From Aquabacterium olei (GTDB taxonomy: Bacteria; Pseudomonadota; Gammaproteobacteria; Burkholderiales; Burkholderiaceae_C): a stretch of 64,000 nt of DNA. The number at the start of each line of letters is the position of its first letter. Position 1 is the first letter of the stretch. The DNA lies in assembly GCF_003100395.1 (NCBI RefSeq), contig NZ_CP029211.1, positions 186,001 through 250,000 on the forward strand. Reading direction: 5' to 3'. Position numbers and translations under genes: made by a program. Of this stretch, positions 1 through 8,568 are shown piece by piece. The notes beneath the pieces were generated by a model. That model saw nothing but the letters and a program-made list of their open reading frames with translations, did not search any database and was not told the origin of the DNA.

Positions 1-600
1 TTGCAGGGTCTGGCCATCACCGCGCGACGACACGAACTCGAAGGTGCCCACCCGCAGGTGGCTGGCTGCGATGCGGGTCAGCACCGCGCCGGGCAGGGGC
101 CGCTCGCGCCGCACGGGCTCGCCGGTGGCCACGACGGCCAGCGCCTGCGTGGTCGGGATCCCCAGGGCCCGCATCGCTTCACCGAGCAGGGCCTCCCGCA
201 GCATCGGGCCCACGGCGGCCTTGCCATCGCCGCCCCGGGAGAAGGGGGTGCGTCCCGAGCCCTTGAAGGCCACGTCACGGCGGCGCCCTGCCTGGTCGAT
301 CAGCTCACCGAGCAGCAACGCGCGGCCATCACCCAACTGGCGTGAGAAATGGCCGAACTGGTGGCCCGCATAAGCCTGCGCCAGCGGCTGGGCGCCGCCC
401 GGCACCGCGTTGCCGGCCAGGATGGCCACGCCCTCCGGGCTCTCCAGCACCTGGGGATCCAGCCCCAGCTCCATGGCCATCGGCGCGTTCAGATAGAGCA
501 GCGAGGGCGAGGGCACGGCCTCGGGCTGCCACAGCGCGTACAGCCCTTCCAGGTCACGCGCGTAGGTGTTGTCGAAGCGAAAGGCAGTGGAAGCAGACAT
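1..600 (-). CDS. selO: SelO (YdiU) protein adenylyltransferase, N-terminal 200 aa, runs off left edge
   Basis: Reading leftward from the ATG at 598-600, the frame is open for exactly 200 codons to the window edge, so only the N-terminal part is present. The stretch [20 protein letters not shown] around residues 77-96, followed by GE and then [16 protein letters not shown] around 113-130, is the signature of the SelO/YdiU/UPF0061 family. SelO is a pseudokinase-fold enzyme that transfers AMP to hydroxyl side chains of proteins and is linked to redox stress. The remaining two thirds lie outside the window. No obvious ribosome binding site precedes the ATG. It is separated by about 210 bases from the HD-GYP gene on the same strand, so it probably has its own promoter. 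Confidence 0.93.
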   Translation of the reverse strand, partial: MSASTAFRFDNTYARDLEGLYALWQPEAVPSPSLLYLNAPMAMELGLDPQVLESPEGVAILAGNAVPGGAQPLAQAYAGHQFGHFSRQLGDGRALLLGELIDQAGRRRDVAFKGSGRTPFSRGGDGKAAVGPMLREALLGEAMRALGIPTTQALAVVATGEPVRRERPLPGAVLTRIAASHLRVGTFEFVSSRGDGQTLQ

Positions 601-812
601 GGGCAAGGCCGGCAGCGAGGGGAAGGCAACAGAGTATGCGCAACCCAGCGCCGCGGCGGGCCGGGCGCCGCGCTTGACCCTTTCCACGCCTCGGCCGCCG
701 GGTGCCTCATCGTGAGGCACCCCAAGTCGCCCGCAGGGGCAGACCCACTTCCCCCCGGCTTGCCAACACAGTTATCCACAGAAAAAGTGGATAACCGCGC
801 CTCGCCGAAACG
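601..812. other. Intergenic region between two leftward genes
   Basis: There is no convincing gene in these 212 bases. They hold the promoter side of selO (leftward) and the downstream side of the HD-GYP gene. The notable element is the inverted TTATCCAC repeat at 771-795, listed separately. Confidence 0.6.
771..795. repeat. Inverted repeat resembling two facing DnaA boxes
   Basis: GTTATCCAC and GTGGATAAC form perfect 9-bp arms around a 7-base loop. The left arm plus the next base reads TTATCCACA, the DnaA-box consensus. The repeat lies 18 bases past the stop of the leftward HD-GYP gene, so it could equally be a hairpin at the end of that transcript, although no T-run follows the stem. A related imperfect repeat occurs at 53656-53680. 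Confidence 0.5.
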
Positions 813-1811
813 TCACTCCGCGTCCATGTGCCGGGCGCGGACGGCCAGGATGTCGGGCAGGTGGTCGAGGAAGACCGGTAGCAGCGCGGGGTCAAAATGC
901 GTCCCCGCATCCAGTTTCAGGCGTTCCACGGCCTCTTCCACCGGCCACGCCTTCTTGTAGGGCCGCGCGGTCGTCAACGCATCGAACACATCCGCCACGG
1001 CGACGATCCGGGCCTCGATCGGAATGGCTTCCCCCTGGAGCCCGGCCGGATAGCCCGTGCCATCCCAGCGCTCGTGGTGGCACTCCGCAATGCGGCGCGC
1101 CATGCGCAGCACGGCAGAAGGATGGTCGCCGATGATCTCGCCCCCGATGGTGGGATGCTGCTTCATCGTGGCCCACTCCTCCGGCGTCAGCGGTCCGGGC
1201 TTGAGCAGGATGTGATCGGGGATGCCGATCTTCCCGATGTCGTGCATGGGCGCCGCATGCAGCAGGTCATCGGCCTGTTGCTCGCTCCACCCCATGCCCA
1301 GCGCCAGGATGCGGGCGTACTGGCTCATGCGCACCACGTGCAAGCCGGTCTCGTTGTCCTTGTACTCGGCCGCCCGCCCCAACCGCTGGATGATCTGCAG
1401 CCGGGTCTCGCGCAGCTCGTCGGCCCGCACAAGCGACAGGTGGGTGCGGACACGCGCCCGCACGATGGGCGGGCTGACGGGCTTGGTGATGTAGTCCACC
1501 GCGCCCGCTTCGAACCCCTGGGCCTCGTCTTCGACATCGGCCAGCGCGGTCACGAAGATGACCGGAATGCCGGCCGTGGCGGGCTCGGCCTTGAGCTGCC
1601 GGCACACCTCGTGGCCCGTCATGCCCGGCATCATCACGTCGAGCAGGACGAGCTGCGGGTGCTCCTGGCGGGCCAGCTCGAGCGCCCGCTGGCCATCTTT
1701 CGCGAACAACAGCCGATGGTCGGCCTGCAGGATCTGGCGCAGCACCTGCAGGTTGGTGGGCTCGTCGTCCACGACGAGAATGACAGGGCGGGAATCGGGC
1801 TCGGTCGTCAT
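813..1811 (-). CDS. Response regulator with HD-GYP cyclic-di-GMP phosphodiesterase domain (RpfG type)
   Basis: The 332-residue protein begins with a receiver domain: acidic pair DD at 15-16, phospho-acceptor Asp at about 58 in LLDVMMPG, and the switch Lys in YITKP. An HD-GYP domain follows. Its HD motif is in MHDIGKIGIPDHIL and its GYP motif in HHERWDGTGYPAGLQG, both intact. HD-GYP proteins hydrolyse cyclic-di-GMP through a metal centre, so phosphorylation of the receiver probably controls c-di-GMP breakdown. The ATG overlaps the stop of the upstream hybrid kinase by four bases (ATGA). This implies translational coupling and makes that kinase the likely phosphodonor. Confidence 0.93.
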   Translation of the reverse strand: MTTEPDSRPVILVVDDEPTNLQVLRQILQADHRLLFAKDGQRALELARQEHPQLVLLDVMMPGMTGHEVCRQLKAEPATAGIPVIFVTALADVEDEAQGFEAGAVDYITKPVSPPIVRARVRTHLSLVRADELRETRLQIIQRLGRAAEYKDNETGLHVVRMSQYARILALGMGWSEQQADDLLHAAPMHDIGKIGIPDHILLKPGPLTPEEWATMKQHPTIGGEIIGDHPSAVLRMARRIAECHHERWDGTGYPAGLQGEAIPIEARIVAVADVFDALTTARPYKKAWPVEEAVERLKLDAGTHFDPALLPVFLDHLPDILAVRARHMDAE

Positions 1812-4800
1812 GCTTGAGAGGGCTCGCTGTGCAGTTCCAGGCGCGCCCGCAGACCTTGCAACTGCGTCGCGCCCATGTCGAAATCGAAGTCGTGGATGGC
1901 CTGGCGCAAGGCGGTCAGGTCATCGGAGGGCAGAACCCCCCGGGCGTCGGCGATGAAGCGCTCCAGCAGCGCATCCGGCTGTTCGCCACGCGCCAGGGCC
2001 TGCTGCAACACCGTCACCTGGCTCATCAAATGAGCCAGTTCGTCCGCTTCGGGGTGGCGCAGCGCTGGCGGCAGAGGGGCCATGGCATCCGACTGCGTGG
2101 CGTCCCGGGCTTCACGGGCGCTGTAATGCACGGCCAGCAGCGTCTCACGCAAGACGGAAAGCAACGCGGTCCAGGCGGCGTGCAGTCCGGCGGGTTCTTG
2201 CGGATCGTCCGCCTCGCCCGCCGCCTTTTCAAGCTGGGCGCCAGCAGCCTGGAGGGCAGGCAGCCCCAGGTTGGCGGCCACCCCGCGCAGGCGATGGCCC
2301 GCGTTCCTGGCAGCGTCCCGGTCGGGAAGGCGCTGAGGATCCTGCTCGTCCAGCCAGATGCGCTTGGCTTCGCCGAACTGGCGCAAGGCATCGGCGAGCG
2401 CGGCCGCGTCGCCCCAGCGTCGCAGCCCCTGTGCAGGATCGATGAGCGGCAGCAGCGCCGCCCCACCTTCCGGCTCCGGGGTCTCGCCGGCGTCGGGCAA
2501 CGCACCGGGCAGCATGGCGGCATGCCCGGTCACGCGGGCCATCTCCAGCATCAGCGTGTCGAACTCCACCGGTTTGAAGGCAAAGCCGTCCATGCCCGCT
2601 TCGGCCGCCTTGCGGCGGTCTTCCTGGAACACACTGGCGCTCAGGGCGATCACCGGGGTGCGCGGCAGGCCCTCGGCCCGTTCGCGCGCCCGCAGGCGCA
2701 GCGTGGCATCGAAGCCGTCCAGCTCGGGCATCTGCAGGTCCATCAACACGACGTCGAAGCGGTCGCGTTCACAGCACGCCAGGGCCGTGAGGCCGTTGTC
2801 GGCCTCCACCACCGAGTGCCCTTCGCGGCCCAGCAGCAGGATCAACAGGTTCCGGTTCTCGGGCACGTCATCCACCACCAGCACGTGCAGGGGCGGCAGT
2901 GTGTGCACCACATGCACCGCGATGGCGGGCGTGGCCCCCGCGGGCGCAGCCTGGAGGGGAATCCGGACGGTGAAGGTCGAGCCCTCGCCCGGCGTGCTCT
3001 CGGCCGTGATCTCGCCCCCCATCAGCTCCACCAGCTGACGGCTGATGGTGGTGCCCAGCCCGGTGCCGCCATAGCGGCGGCTCATGGAGGCGTCGGCCTG
3101 CGTGAACGGGTCGAAGATCTGCTCGAGGCGATCGGACGCAATGCCGATGCCCGTATCCCGCACGCTGAGCGTCAGCCAGCCGCCATCCTGGCGCGCCCTC
3201 AGGATGACGCGGCCCTGCTCGGTGAACTTCACCGCGTTGCCCAGCAGGTTCACCAGCACCTGCTTGAGGCGGTGGGCATCCCCCATGAGGACCGACGGGA
3301 TCGTGGGATCGAAATCGAGCGACAGGGCCAGCCCCTTCTTGCGGGCCTGCAGGCGCTGCTCCTCCACCACCTGGTGCAGCAACGCGGGCAGGTCGTAGGG
3401 CAGCGATTCGAGCGACACCGCGCCGCGGTCCAGCTTCGAGGTGTCGAGGATGTCGTTGAGCAGCACGAGCAGCGAGCGCGCGGAGTTGCGCACCGTTTGC
3501 AGATGCTGACGCGCGTCCGACGGGAGCGGCCCGCCCAGCACCACGTCGGTGAAGCCGAGGATGGCGTTCATCGGTGTGCGGATCTCGTGGCTCATGTTGG
3601 CCAGGAAGGCCGTGCGCGCCTGCGCGGCACCTTCGGCCTTGAGCTTGGCCTCGCGCAGCGCTTCTTCCATCTGCCGGCGGTCCGACACGTCGAGGATGAC
3701 GCCATCGATCCAGGTCACGCGCCCGTCCTCATCGTCCTTCACCGCTCGCCCGTGGCTCCACACCCACCGGCTCGAGCCATCCCGGTGGTGAAGCTGGAAC
3801 TCGACCCGGAAGGGGCGATTCTGCTCGATCGCCGCGCGGACCTCCGTGACGATGCGGGTCGCGTCGGCGGGGCTGATCAGGTCGTTGAGGCGCACACGCG
3901 GCGCCTCACCCACAAAATCGCTGGCCGGATGACCGGTCAGGCTCAGTGCGGCTTCGCTGACGAACTCGACCGGCCATCCGTTCACCGGCTTCAGCCGGAA
4001 CGTGACGCCTGGCAGGTTGCTGATCAAGGACCCCAGCTGCTGCTCACGCCCGCGCAGCGTGCGTTCCATCGCCATCTGCTGGCTGACATCGGAGAACGAC
4101 GCCACATACAGCAGGCGGCCGCCCTCTTCCGCGCGACGCACCACCATGCGCACCGGCACGGGCCGCCCGCCGCGGGCCGTCAGGCGCGCGTGGTATTCCC
4201 GCCCGTCGCTGAAGCGACGGGCAAAGCCACTGAAATCGCCCAGGGCCTCGGAGCGCAAGGGTTCCGGCATCAACTCGGCGGCCGGCTTCCCGATGACCTC
4301 CTCGCGCGGGATCCCGAAGATGCGCTCGGCGGCCACGTTGAAGGCCAGCACTGCGCCCGACGGGTCGACCACCACCATGCCGTCCAGCCCGGTGGCGAAC
4401 ACGGCACGCAATTCGGCCGTGCTTTCCTGCAGGGCCTTCAGCAGGTCGCGGTAGCGCATGAGGCCGGCCGCCGCGGCCACCAGGCCAGTGCCGATGACGG
4501 TGACCAGGGCGACGCCCAGCGCCATCGGCAGCGGGTCGCCCATCATGGCGACATCGCCCGAAGCCCGCTCACCCGTGAAACGGGCAGCGGCCATGCCGGT
4601 GTAGTGCATGCCCGCAATGGCCAGGCCCATCACCGTGCCGGCCACCAGGCTGCGGACCATCTGCCCACCCCGCAGGCGGTCCGCCACACCAAACCGCACC
4701 CAGAGCGCCAGCACCGCCAGGCCCACCGCCACCACGAGCGACCCGATGAACATCCAGGGGTCATACCGCAGCACCGCCGACATCTCCATGGCCGCCATGC

Positions 4801-5221
4801 CCAGGTAGTGCATGGTGCCGATGCCGCCACCGACCAGCAGGCCGCCCGAGCACAACTGGGCGCGCGTGATCCTCTCCCGCCTCAGCAGCCCCAGCGCCAC
4901 CCACGACGCGGCCACGGCCGGCAGGATGGACAGCAGGGTCGGGCCGGCCGCATAGCGCACAGGAACGCACAACTGGAACGCCAGCATGCCCACGAAGTGC
5001 ATGGCCCAGATGCCGCCGCCCAGGCTGACGCTGCCCGCGGCGAGCAACAGCCGCGCGGAGCGGCTGTCGGTCGCGCGCGCCTGCGCGGCCGCCTGCAGCG
5101 CCATGGTCGAGGAAAAAATGGCGACCAGGACGGACAAGCCGACCAGCCAGAGGTCGTGCGACCCCGGCAGAAGCAGTACGGGATCGACGTCCCGGACGAA
5201 GAACGTGTGCGCAAAATCCAT
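1808..5221 (-). CDS. MHYT-domain hybrid sensor histidine kinase (PAS-PAS-HisKA-HATPase-REC-Hpt)
   Basis: I start this at the ATG at 5219-5221 (MDFAHTFF), where MHYT proteins usually begin. A GTG twelve codons upstream is possible. The N-terminal 240 residues are a seven-helix MHYT sensor with three motifs (MHFVGM, MHYLGM, MHYTGM), proposed to bind copper and sense gases or redox. Two PAS domains follow (about 265-385 and 395-515). Next come a HisKA domain with the phospho-accepting His near 543 (MSHEIRTPMN), a HATPase domain (DTGIGIA, then GTGLG), a receiver with Asp near 825 (VLMDLQMPELDG), and a C-terminal Hpt domain with its His near 974 (GHRLRG). This is a complete in-protein phosphorelay, probably feeding the overlapping HD-GYP regulator. 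Confidence 0.92.
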   Translation of the reverse strand: MDFAHTFFVRDVDPVLLLPGSHDLWLVGLSVLVAIFSSTMALQAAAQARATDSRSARLLLAAGSVSLGGGIWAMHFVGMLAFQLCVPVRYAAGPTLLSILPAVAASWVALGLLRRERITRAQLCSGGLLVGGGIGTMHYLGMAAMEMSAVLRYDPWMFIGSLVVAVGLAVLALWVRFGVADRLRGGQMVRSLVAGTVMGLAIAGMHYTGMAAARFTGERASGDVAMMGDPLPMALGVALVTVIGTGLVAAAAGLMRYRDLLKALQESTAELRAVFATGLDGMVVVDPSGAVLAFNVAAERIFGIPREEVIGKPAAELMPEPLRSEALGDFSGFARRFSDGREYHARLTARGGRPVPVRMVVRRAEEGGRLLYVASFSDVSQQMAMERTLRGREQQLGSLISNLPGVTFRLKPVNGWPVEFVSEAALSLTGHPASDFVGEAPRVRLNDLISPADATRIVTEVRAAIEQNRPFRVEFQLHHRDGSSRWVWSHGRAVKDDEDGRVTWIDGVILDVSDRRQMEEALREAKLKAEGAAQARTAFLANMSHEIRTPMNAILGFTDVVLGGPLPSDARQHLQTVRNSARSLLVLLNDILDTSKLDRGAVSLESLPYDLPALLHQVVEEQRLQARKKGLALSLDFDPTIPSVLMGDAHRLKQVLVNLLGNAVKFTEQGRVILRARQDGGWLTLSVRDTGIGIASDRLEQIFDPFTQADASMSRRYGGTGLGTTISRQLVELMGGEITAESTPGEGSTFTVRIPLQAAPAGATPAIAVHVVHTLPPLHVLVVDDVPENRNLLILLLGREGHSVVEADNGLTALACCERDRFDVVLMDLQMPELDGFDATLRLRARERAEGLPRTPVIALSASVFQEDRRKAAEAGMDGFAFKPVEFDTLMLEMARVTGHAAMLPGALPDAGETPEPEGGAALLPLIDPAQGLRRWGDAAALADALRQFGEAKRIWLDEQDPQRLPDRDAARNAGHRLRGVAANLGLPALQAAGAQLEKAAGEADDPQEPAGLHAAWTALLSVLRETLLAVHYSAREARDATQSDAMAPLPPALRHPEADELAHLMSQVTVLQQALARGEQPDALLERFIADARGVLPSDDLTALRQAIHDFDFDMGATQLQGLRARLELHSEPSQA

Positions 5222-5413
5222 CGTGCATTTTCGGAAAGCTGCAGGGCACTTTGTCACCGGCGGACGAGGTCAGAGTGTGAAAAACACGCGCTTTCCCGGG
5301 CCGGCCTTCCGGTCACCTCCGTGGGGGTGCGGCGCTGCCCCTCCACGCGCCGCACCCATATATGTATCATTCTGTAACTAACGCCCGTGTGTGGCACTGC
5401 GCTTCGGCGCGGG

Positions 5414-8278
5414 ATGTGGTTGCTGATGCTTGATTTCGAACACCGCGGCGGTCGTTTTGCCCGTGCCGCCATCGTGCTGGGCCTCGCCGCAGGCTCCCTT
5501 CTCATTGTGTTGACGACCGGCACGCCGCTGCCCTGGCCGACACCCGCCGGGATCGAGCCAGCGGCGGTCCATCTGCTGCTTGACCTGCTGTGTGTGGTCG
5601 TGGCGTCGTTGACCGTGGCCACGGCCTGGCACGCCGTCGGCCGCGAGCGCACCACCACGGGCCGACTGGTGCTCAGCGGCTTCACCGTCGTGGCCGGCGT
5701 GCACCTGGTCCACGCGATCAGCCAGGCCGGCCTGGCTCCCTGGTCCGCATCCGACGTGATGGTCAGCGGCTTCTTCTGGCTCAGCACCGGCGCGGCACAG
5801 GTGCTGACCATCGGCGCGGCCACCCTGCGCGTGCAGACAGGCGCCGGCCGCATGACCTGGTTCACCGCAGGCCTGGTCACCCTGCTCGCCTTCATCGGCA
5901 CCGGGCTGGTGATCGGTCGCGCCGGGCCTCATCCCTCGCATGCCGAAGCCGTCGTGGTGGCCCTGGGTTGGGCGCTGGGCGTGCTCAATGGCATGACGGC
6001 GGCATGGAACTGGAGCCACTACCAGCGCACACGCGAGACCCGTTACCTGTGGTTTGCAGCCGCCTGCGCCGTGGCGGCCCTGGGTGAACTGGCGCGGCTG
6101 ACGGTCGACGCAAGCGAGGTGCCGCTGCTGGCCCATCTCTATCGCCTGGTGGGCTATGCCTTCATCTATCGAGGCACCTTCACCGCCAGCGTGGAAGCCC
6201 CCTACGCGCAGCTCGAGCTCTCCGAAGCCACGGTGAAACGCCAGCAGGACCAGCTCAACACGCTGTTGCGCAATGTGCCGGTGGGCCTCGCGCAGCTCGA
6301 TCGCCAATTGCGTTACCGCTATGTGAACCCGGTGCTGGCCTCACACCTGCATACGACACCCGGTGATCTGGCCGGCACGCACTGGCGCAACTACCTGCCA
6401 GCCTCCTGGCAGCATCCGGTGGGGGCCCACCTGCACGAGACCCTGGAAGGCAAGCGCACCGAGTTCGAGTTCGAGTACCAGAGCGAGCATGGCGACACCC
6501 GCCACGCGAACGCCATCATGGTGCCCGAGCGCAATGCCCACGGTGAGATCGAAGGCGTGCTGGCCATCTTCACCGACCACACCGAGCGGGAGCGTGCCCG
6601 GCGTCAGCTGGCCGAATCGATGCGGGAGGTGACGGAGTTGAAGTCAGCGCTCGATGCGCATGCCATCGTCGCCGTCACCGACGCACGCGGCGTCATCACC
6701 CGTGTGAACGACAAGTTCTGCATCATCTCGAAGTACCGCCGCAGCGAGCTGCTGGGCAGCACGCACCGGCTCATCAACTCGGGCCACCACCCGCAGTCCT
6801 TCTTCGACACCCTCTGGAAGACCATCAGCTCCGGCATGGTGTGGACGGGCGAGATCTGCAACCGCGCCAAGGACGGCTCGCTGTACTGGGTTTACACCAC
6901 CATCGTGCCCTTCGTGGGCGAAGAGGGCATCCCCGTCCAGTACATCTCCATCCGCGCCGACATCACCGAGCGCAAGCGTGCCGAGCAGGAAGCCCAGCAC
7001 ATGGCCCTGTACGACGTGGTGACCGACCTGCCGAACCGGCGCCTGATGGGCGAACGGCTGCGCGAGGCGCTCACTTCGTCGACCCGTTCCGACCAGTACG
7101 GCGCGCTGATGCTGCTGGACCTCGACAACTTCAAGCAGATCAACGACACCCTCGGGCACGACCAGGGCGACACCCTGCTCCGAATGGTGGGCGAGCGGCT
7201 GCAATTCAGTGTGCGCCAGGCGGACACCGTGGCCCGCATGGGCGGCGACGAGTTCGTGGTGATCCTGTCCGATCTGGGGCGCGGCATGCAGACCGCGCTG
7301 GCTGCCGTGCAGGCCATCAGCGAAAAGATCCGCCTCTCGCTGAGCGAGCCCTATGATCTGGACGGGGCCGCCCTCGACGTCACATCCAGCCTGGGCGCCG
7401 TGCTGTTCCAGGGCGAAGACGAGCGAGAAGACAAGCTGCTCAAGCGGGCCGACATGGCGCTCTACCGGGCGAAGGCACAGGGTCGCAACCGCCTCAGCGT
7501 GTTCGACCCCGGACTGGAATCCGCCATCCTGGCGCAGGCCAGCCTGCTGCAGGACCTGCGCCAGGCCTTGCCTCGCCGCGAACTGGTGCTGCACGCACAG
7601 CCCATCGTGGACGAGACCGGCGCTGTGCGCAGCCAGGAGATCCTGCTGCGCTGGGCGCACCCGACGCGCGGGCTGGTTTCGCCGGGCGAGTTCATTGCGC
7701 TGGCCGAGCAGCACGGGCTGATCCTGGACATCGGCAACTGGGTGCTGCGCCGCACGTGTGCATGGCTGGCGGCATGCGGGCGCGACCCGGCACGGTCCGC
7801 GTGGACGGCCGCCATCAATGTCAGTGTCCGTCAGCTGCGGGACCCCGGGTTCGTGGATGCCGTGCTGCGCGCGCTGGCCGAAACCGGTGCGCCGGCACAC
7901 CGGCTGCGGCTGGAACTGACCGAGAGCATGCTGCTGACGGAGGTGGACGAGACCATCGCCAAGATGTCGCGCCTGCGGGAGGCTGGCGTGCGCTTTGCAC
8001 TCGACGACTTCGGCACCGGCTACTCGTCGCTGAGCTACCTGCGCCGGCTGCCGCTCGACGAGCTCAAGATCGACCGCAGCTTCATCGCCGACGTGGCCGG
8101 CGAGGGCAACGATGGCGTCATTGCGCGCACGATCATTTCGCTGGCCAACAGCCTCGGCCTGAGCGCCGTCGCCGAAGGCGTGGAAACGGCCGAACAGTTC
8201 GAGGCGCTCAAGGCGCTGGGGTGTCACGCCTTCCAGGGCTACCACTTCGGGCGGCCCCTGCCACTGGCCGACCTGTGA
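5414..8278 (+). CDS. Membrane-bound MASE3-PAS-PAS-GGDEF-EAL cyclic-di-GMP enzyme
   Basis: The N-terminal 250 residues hold several hydrophobic segments and end with HLYRLVGYAFIYRG, typical of the MASE3 membrane sensor. Two PAS domains follow (about 275-385 and 410-520). The GGDEF domain has an intact MGGDEF near 610, so diguanylate cyclase activity is plausible. The EAL domain has the catalytic DDFGTGYSS near 863 and ELKIDRSF, but its signature is E-I-L (QEILLRW) rather than E-A-L, a tolerated variant. The start is uncertain: ATG at 5414, ATG at 5426 or GTG at 5387. The gene is divergent from the MHYT kinase, with about 190 bases between the two chosen starts, pairing a possible c-di-GMP maker with a c-di-GMP degrader. 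Confidence 0.9.
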   Translation: MWLLMLDFEHRGGRFARAAIVLGLAAGSLLIVLTTGTPLPWPTPAGIEPAAVHLLLDLLCVVVASLTVATAWHAVGRERTTTGRLVLSGFTVVAGVHLVHAISQAGLAPWSASDVMVSGFFWLSTGAAQVLTIGAATLRVQTGAGRMTWFTAGLVTLLAFIGTGLVIGRAGPHPSHAEAVVVALGWALGVLNGMTAAWNWSHYQRTRETRYLWFAAACAVAALGELARLTVDASEVPLLAHLYRLVGYAFIYRGTFTASVEAPYAQLELSEATVKRQQDQLNTLLRNVPVGLAQLDRQLRYRYVNPVLASHLHTTPGDLAGTHWRNYLPASWQHPVGAHLHETLEGKRTEFEFEYQSEHGDTRHANAIMVPERNAHGEIEGVLAIFTDHTERERARRQLAESMREVTELKSALDAHAIVAVTDARGVITRVNDKFCIISKYRRSELLGSTHRLINSGHHPQSFFDTLWKTISSGMVWTGEICNRAKDGSLYWVYTTIVPFVGEEGIPVQYISIRADITERKRAEQEAQHMALYDVVTDLPNRRLMGERLREALTSSTRSDQYGALMLLDLDNFKQINDTLGHDQGDTLLRMVGERLQFSVRQADTVARMGGDEFVVILSDLGRGMQTALAAVQAISEKIRLSLSEPYDLDGAALDVTSSLGAVLFQGEDEREDKLLKRADMALYRAKAQGRNRLSVFDPGLESAILAQASLLQDLRQALPRRELVLHAQPIVDETGAVRSQEILLRWAHPTRGLVSPGEFIALAEQHGLILDIGNWVLRRTCAWLAACGRDPARSAWTAAINVSVRQLRDPGFVDAVLRALAETGAPAHRLRLELTESMLLTEVDETIAKMSRLREAGVRFALDDFGTGYSSLSYLRRLPLDELKIDRSFIADVAGEGNDGVIARTIISLANSLGLSAVAEGVETAEQFEALKALGCHAFQGYHFGRPLPLADL

Positions 8279-8288
8279 GCCCCGTGGC

Positions 8289-8543
8289 TCAGCCGCCCGT
8301 CACGGGCGGAAAGAACGCCACCTCGGCACGCTCCGTCACCGCGTGAGCGTCATCACACAGCTCGTGGTCACACGAGACGCGGATGCCGGCCCGCGCGGCC
8401 AGGGCCTCGGCATGCAGCGGGCTGCGGGCCATCAGCGCCTCGCGCACCCCGCCCACGGTGGGCGTGCCCAGTTCGTGCAGGGCCAGGGCGTCGCCGTCGC
8501 CCAGCTTTTCGCGCAGCGAGGCAAAGTAGCGGATCGTGATCAT
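8289..8543 (-). CDS. moaD: Molybdopterin synthase small (sulfur-carrier) subunit MoaD
   Basis: This 84-residue protein has the ubiquitin-like MoaD pattern: MITIRYFASLREKLG at the start and FFPPVTGG at the end. The C-terminal GlyGly is adenylated and thiocarboxylated, and then donates sulfur to precursor Z within molybdopterin synthase (MoaD-MoaE). No moaE is in the window. The gene sits 25 bases downstream of narX in the leftward moaA-narX-moaD group. The cofactor it helps to make is needed by NarG, encoded divergently. Confidence 0.93.
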   Translation of the reverse strand: MITIRYFASLREKLGDGDALALHELGTPTVGGVREALMARSPLHAEALAARAGIRVSCDHELCDDAHAVTERAEVAFFPPVTGG

Positions 8544-8568
8544 GTTCGGTATCGAAAGCGGGTGAGGG

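Noticed and set aside
1..345. A rightward open frame at the left edge
   Set aside because: The leftward frame encodes unmistakable SelO motifs over the same bases.
1814..5377. A long rightward open frame (about 1,190 codons) opposite the MHYT hybrid kinase
   Set aside because: It is a shadow of a gene with complete MHYT, PAS, HisKA, HATPase, REC and Hpt motifs. No domain is visible in the antisense product.
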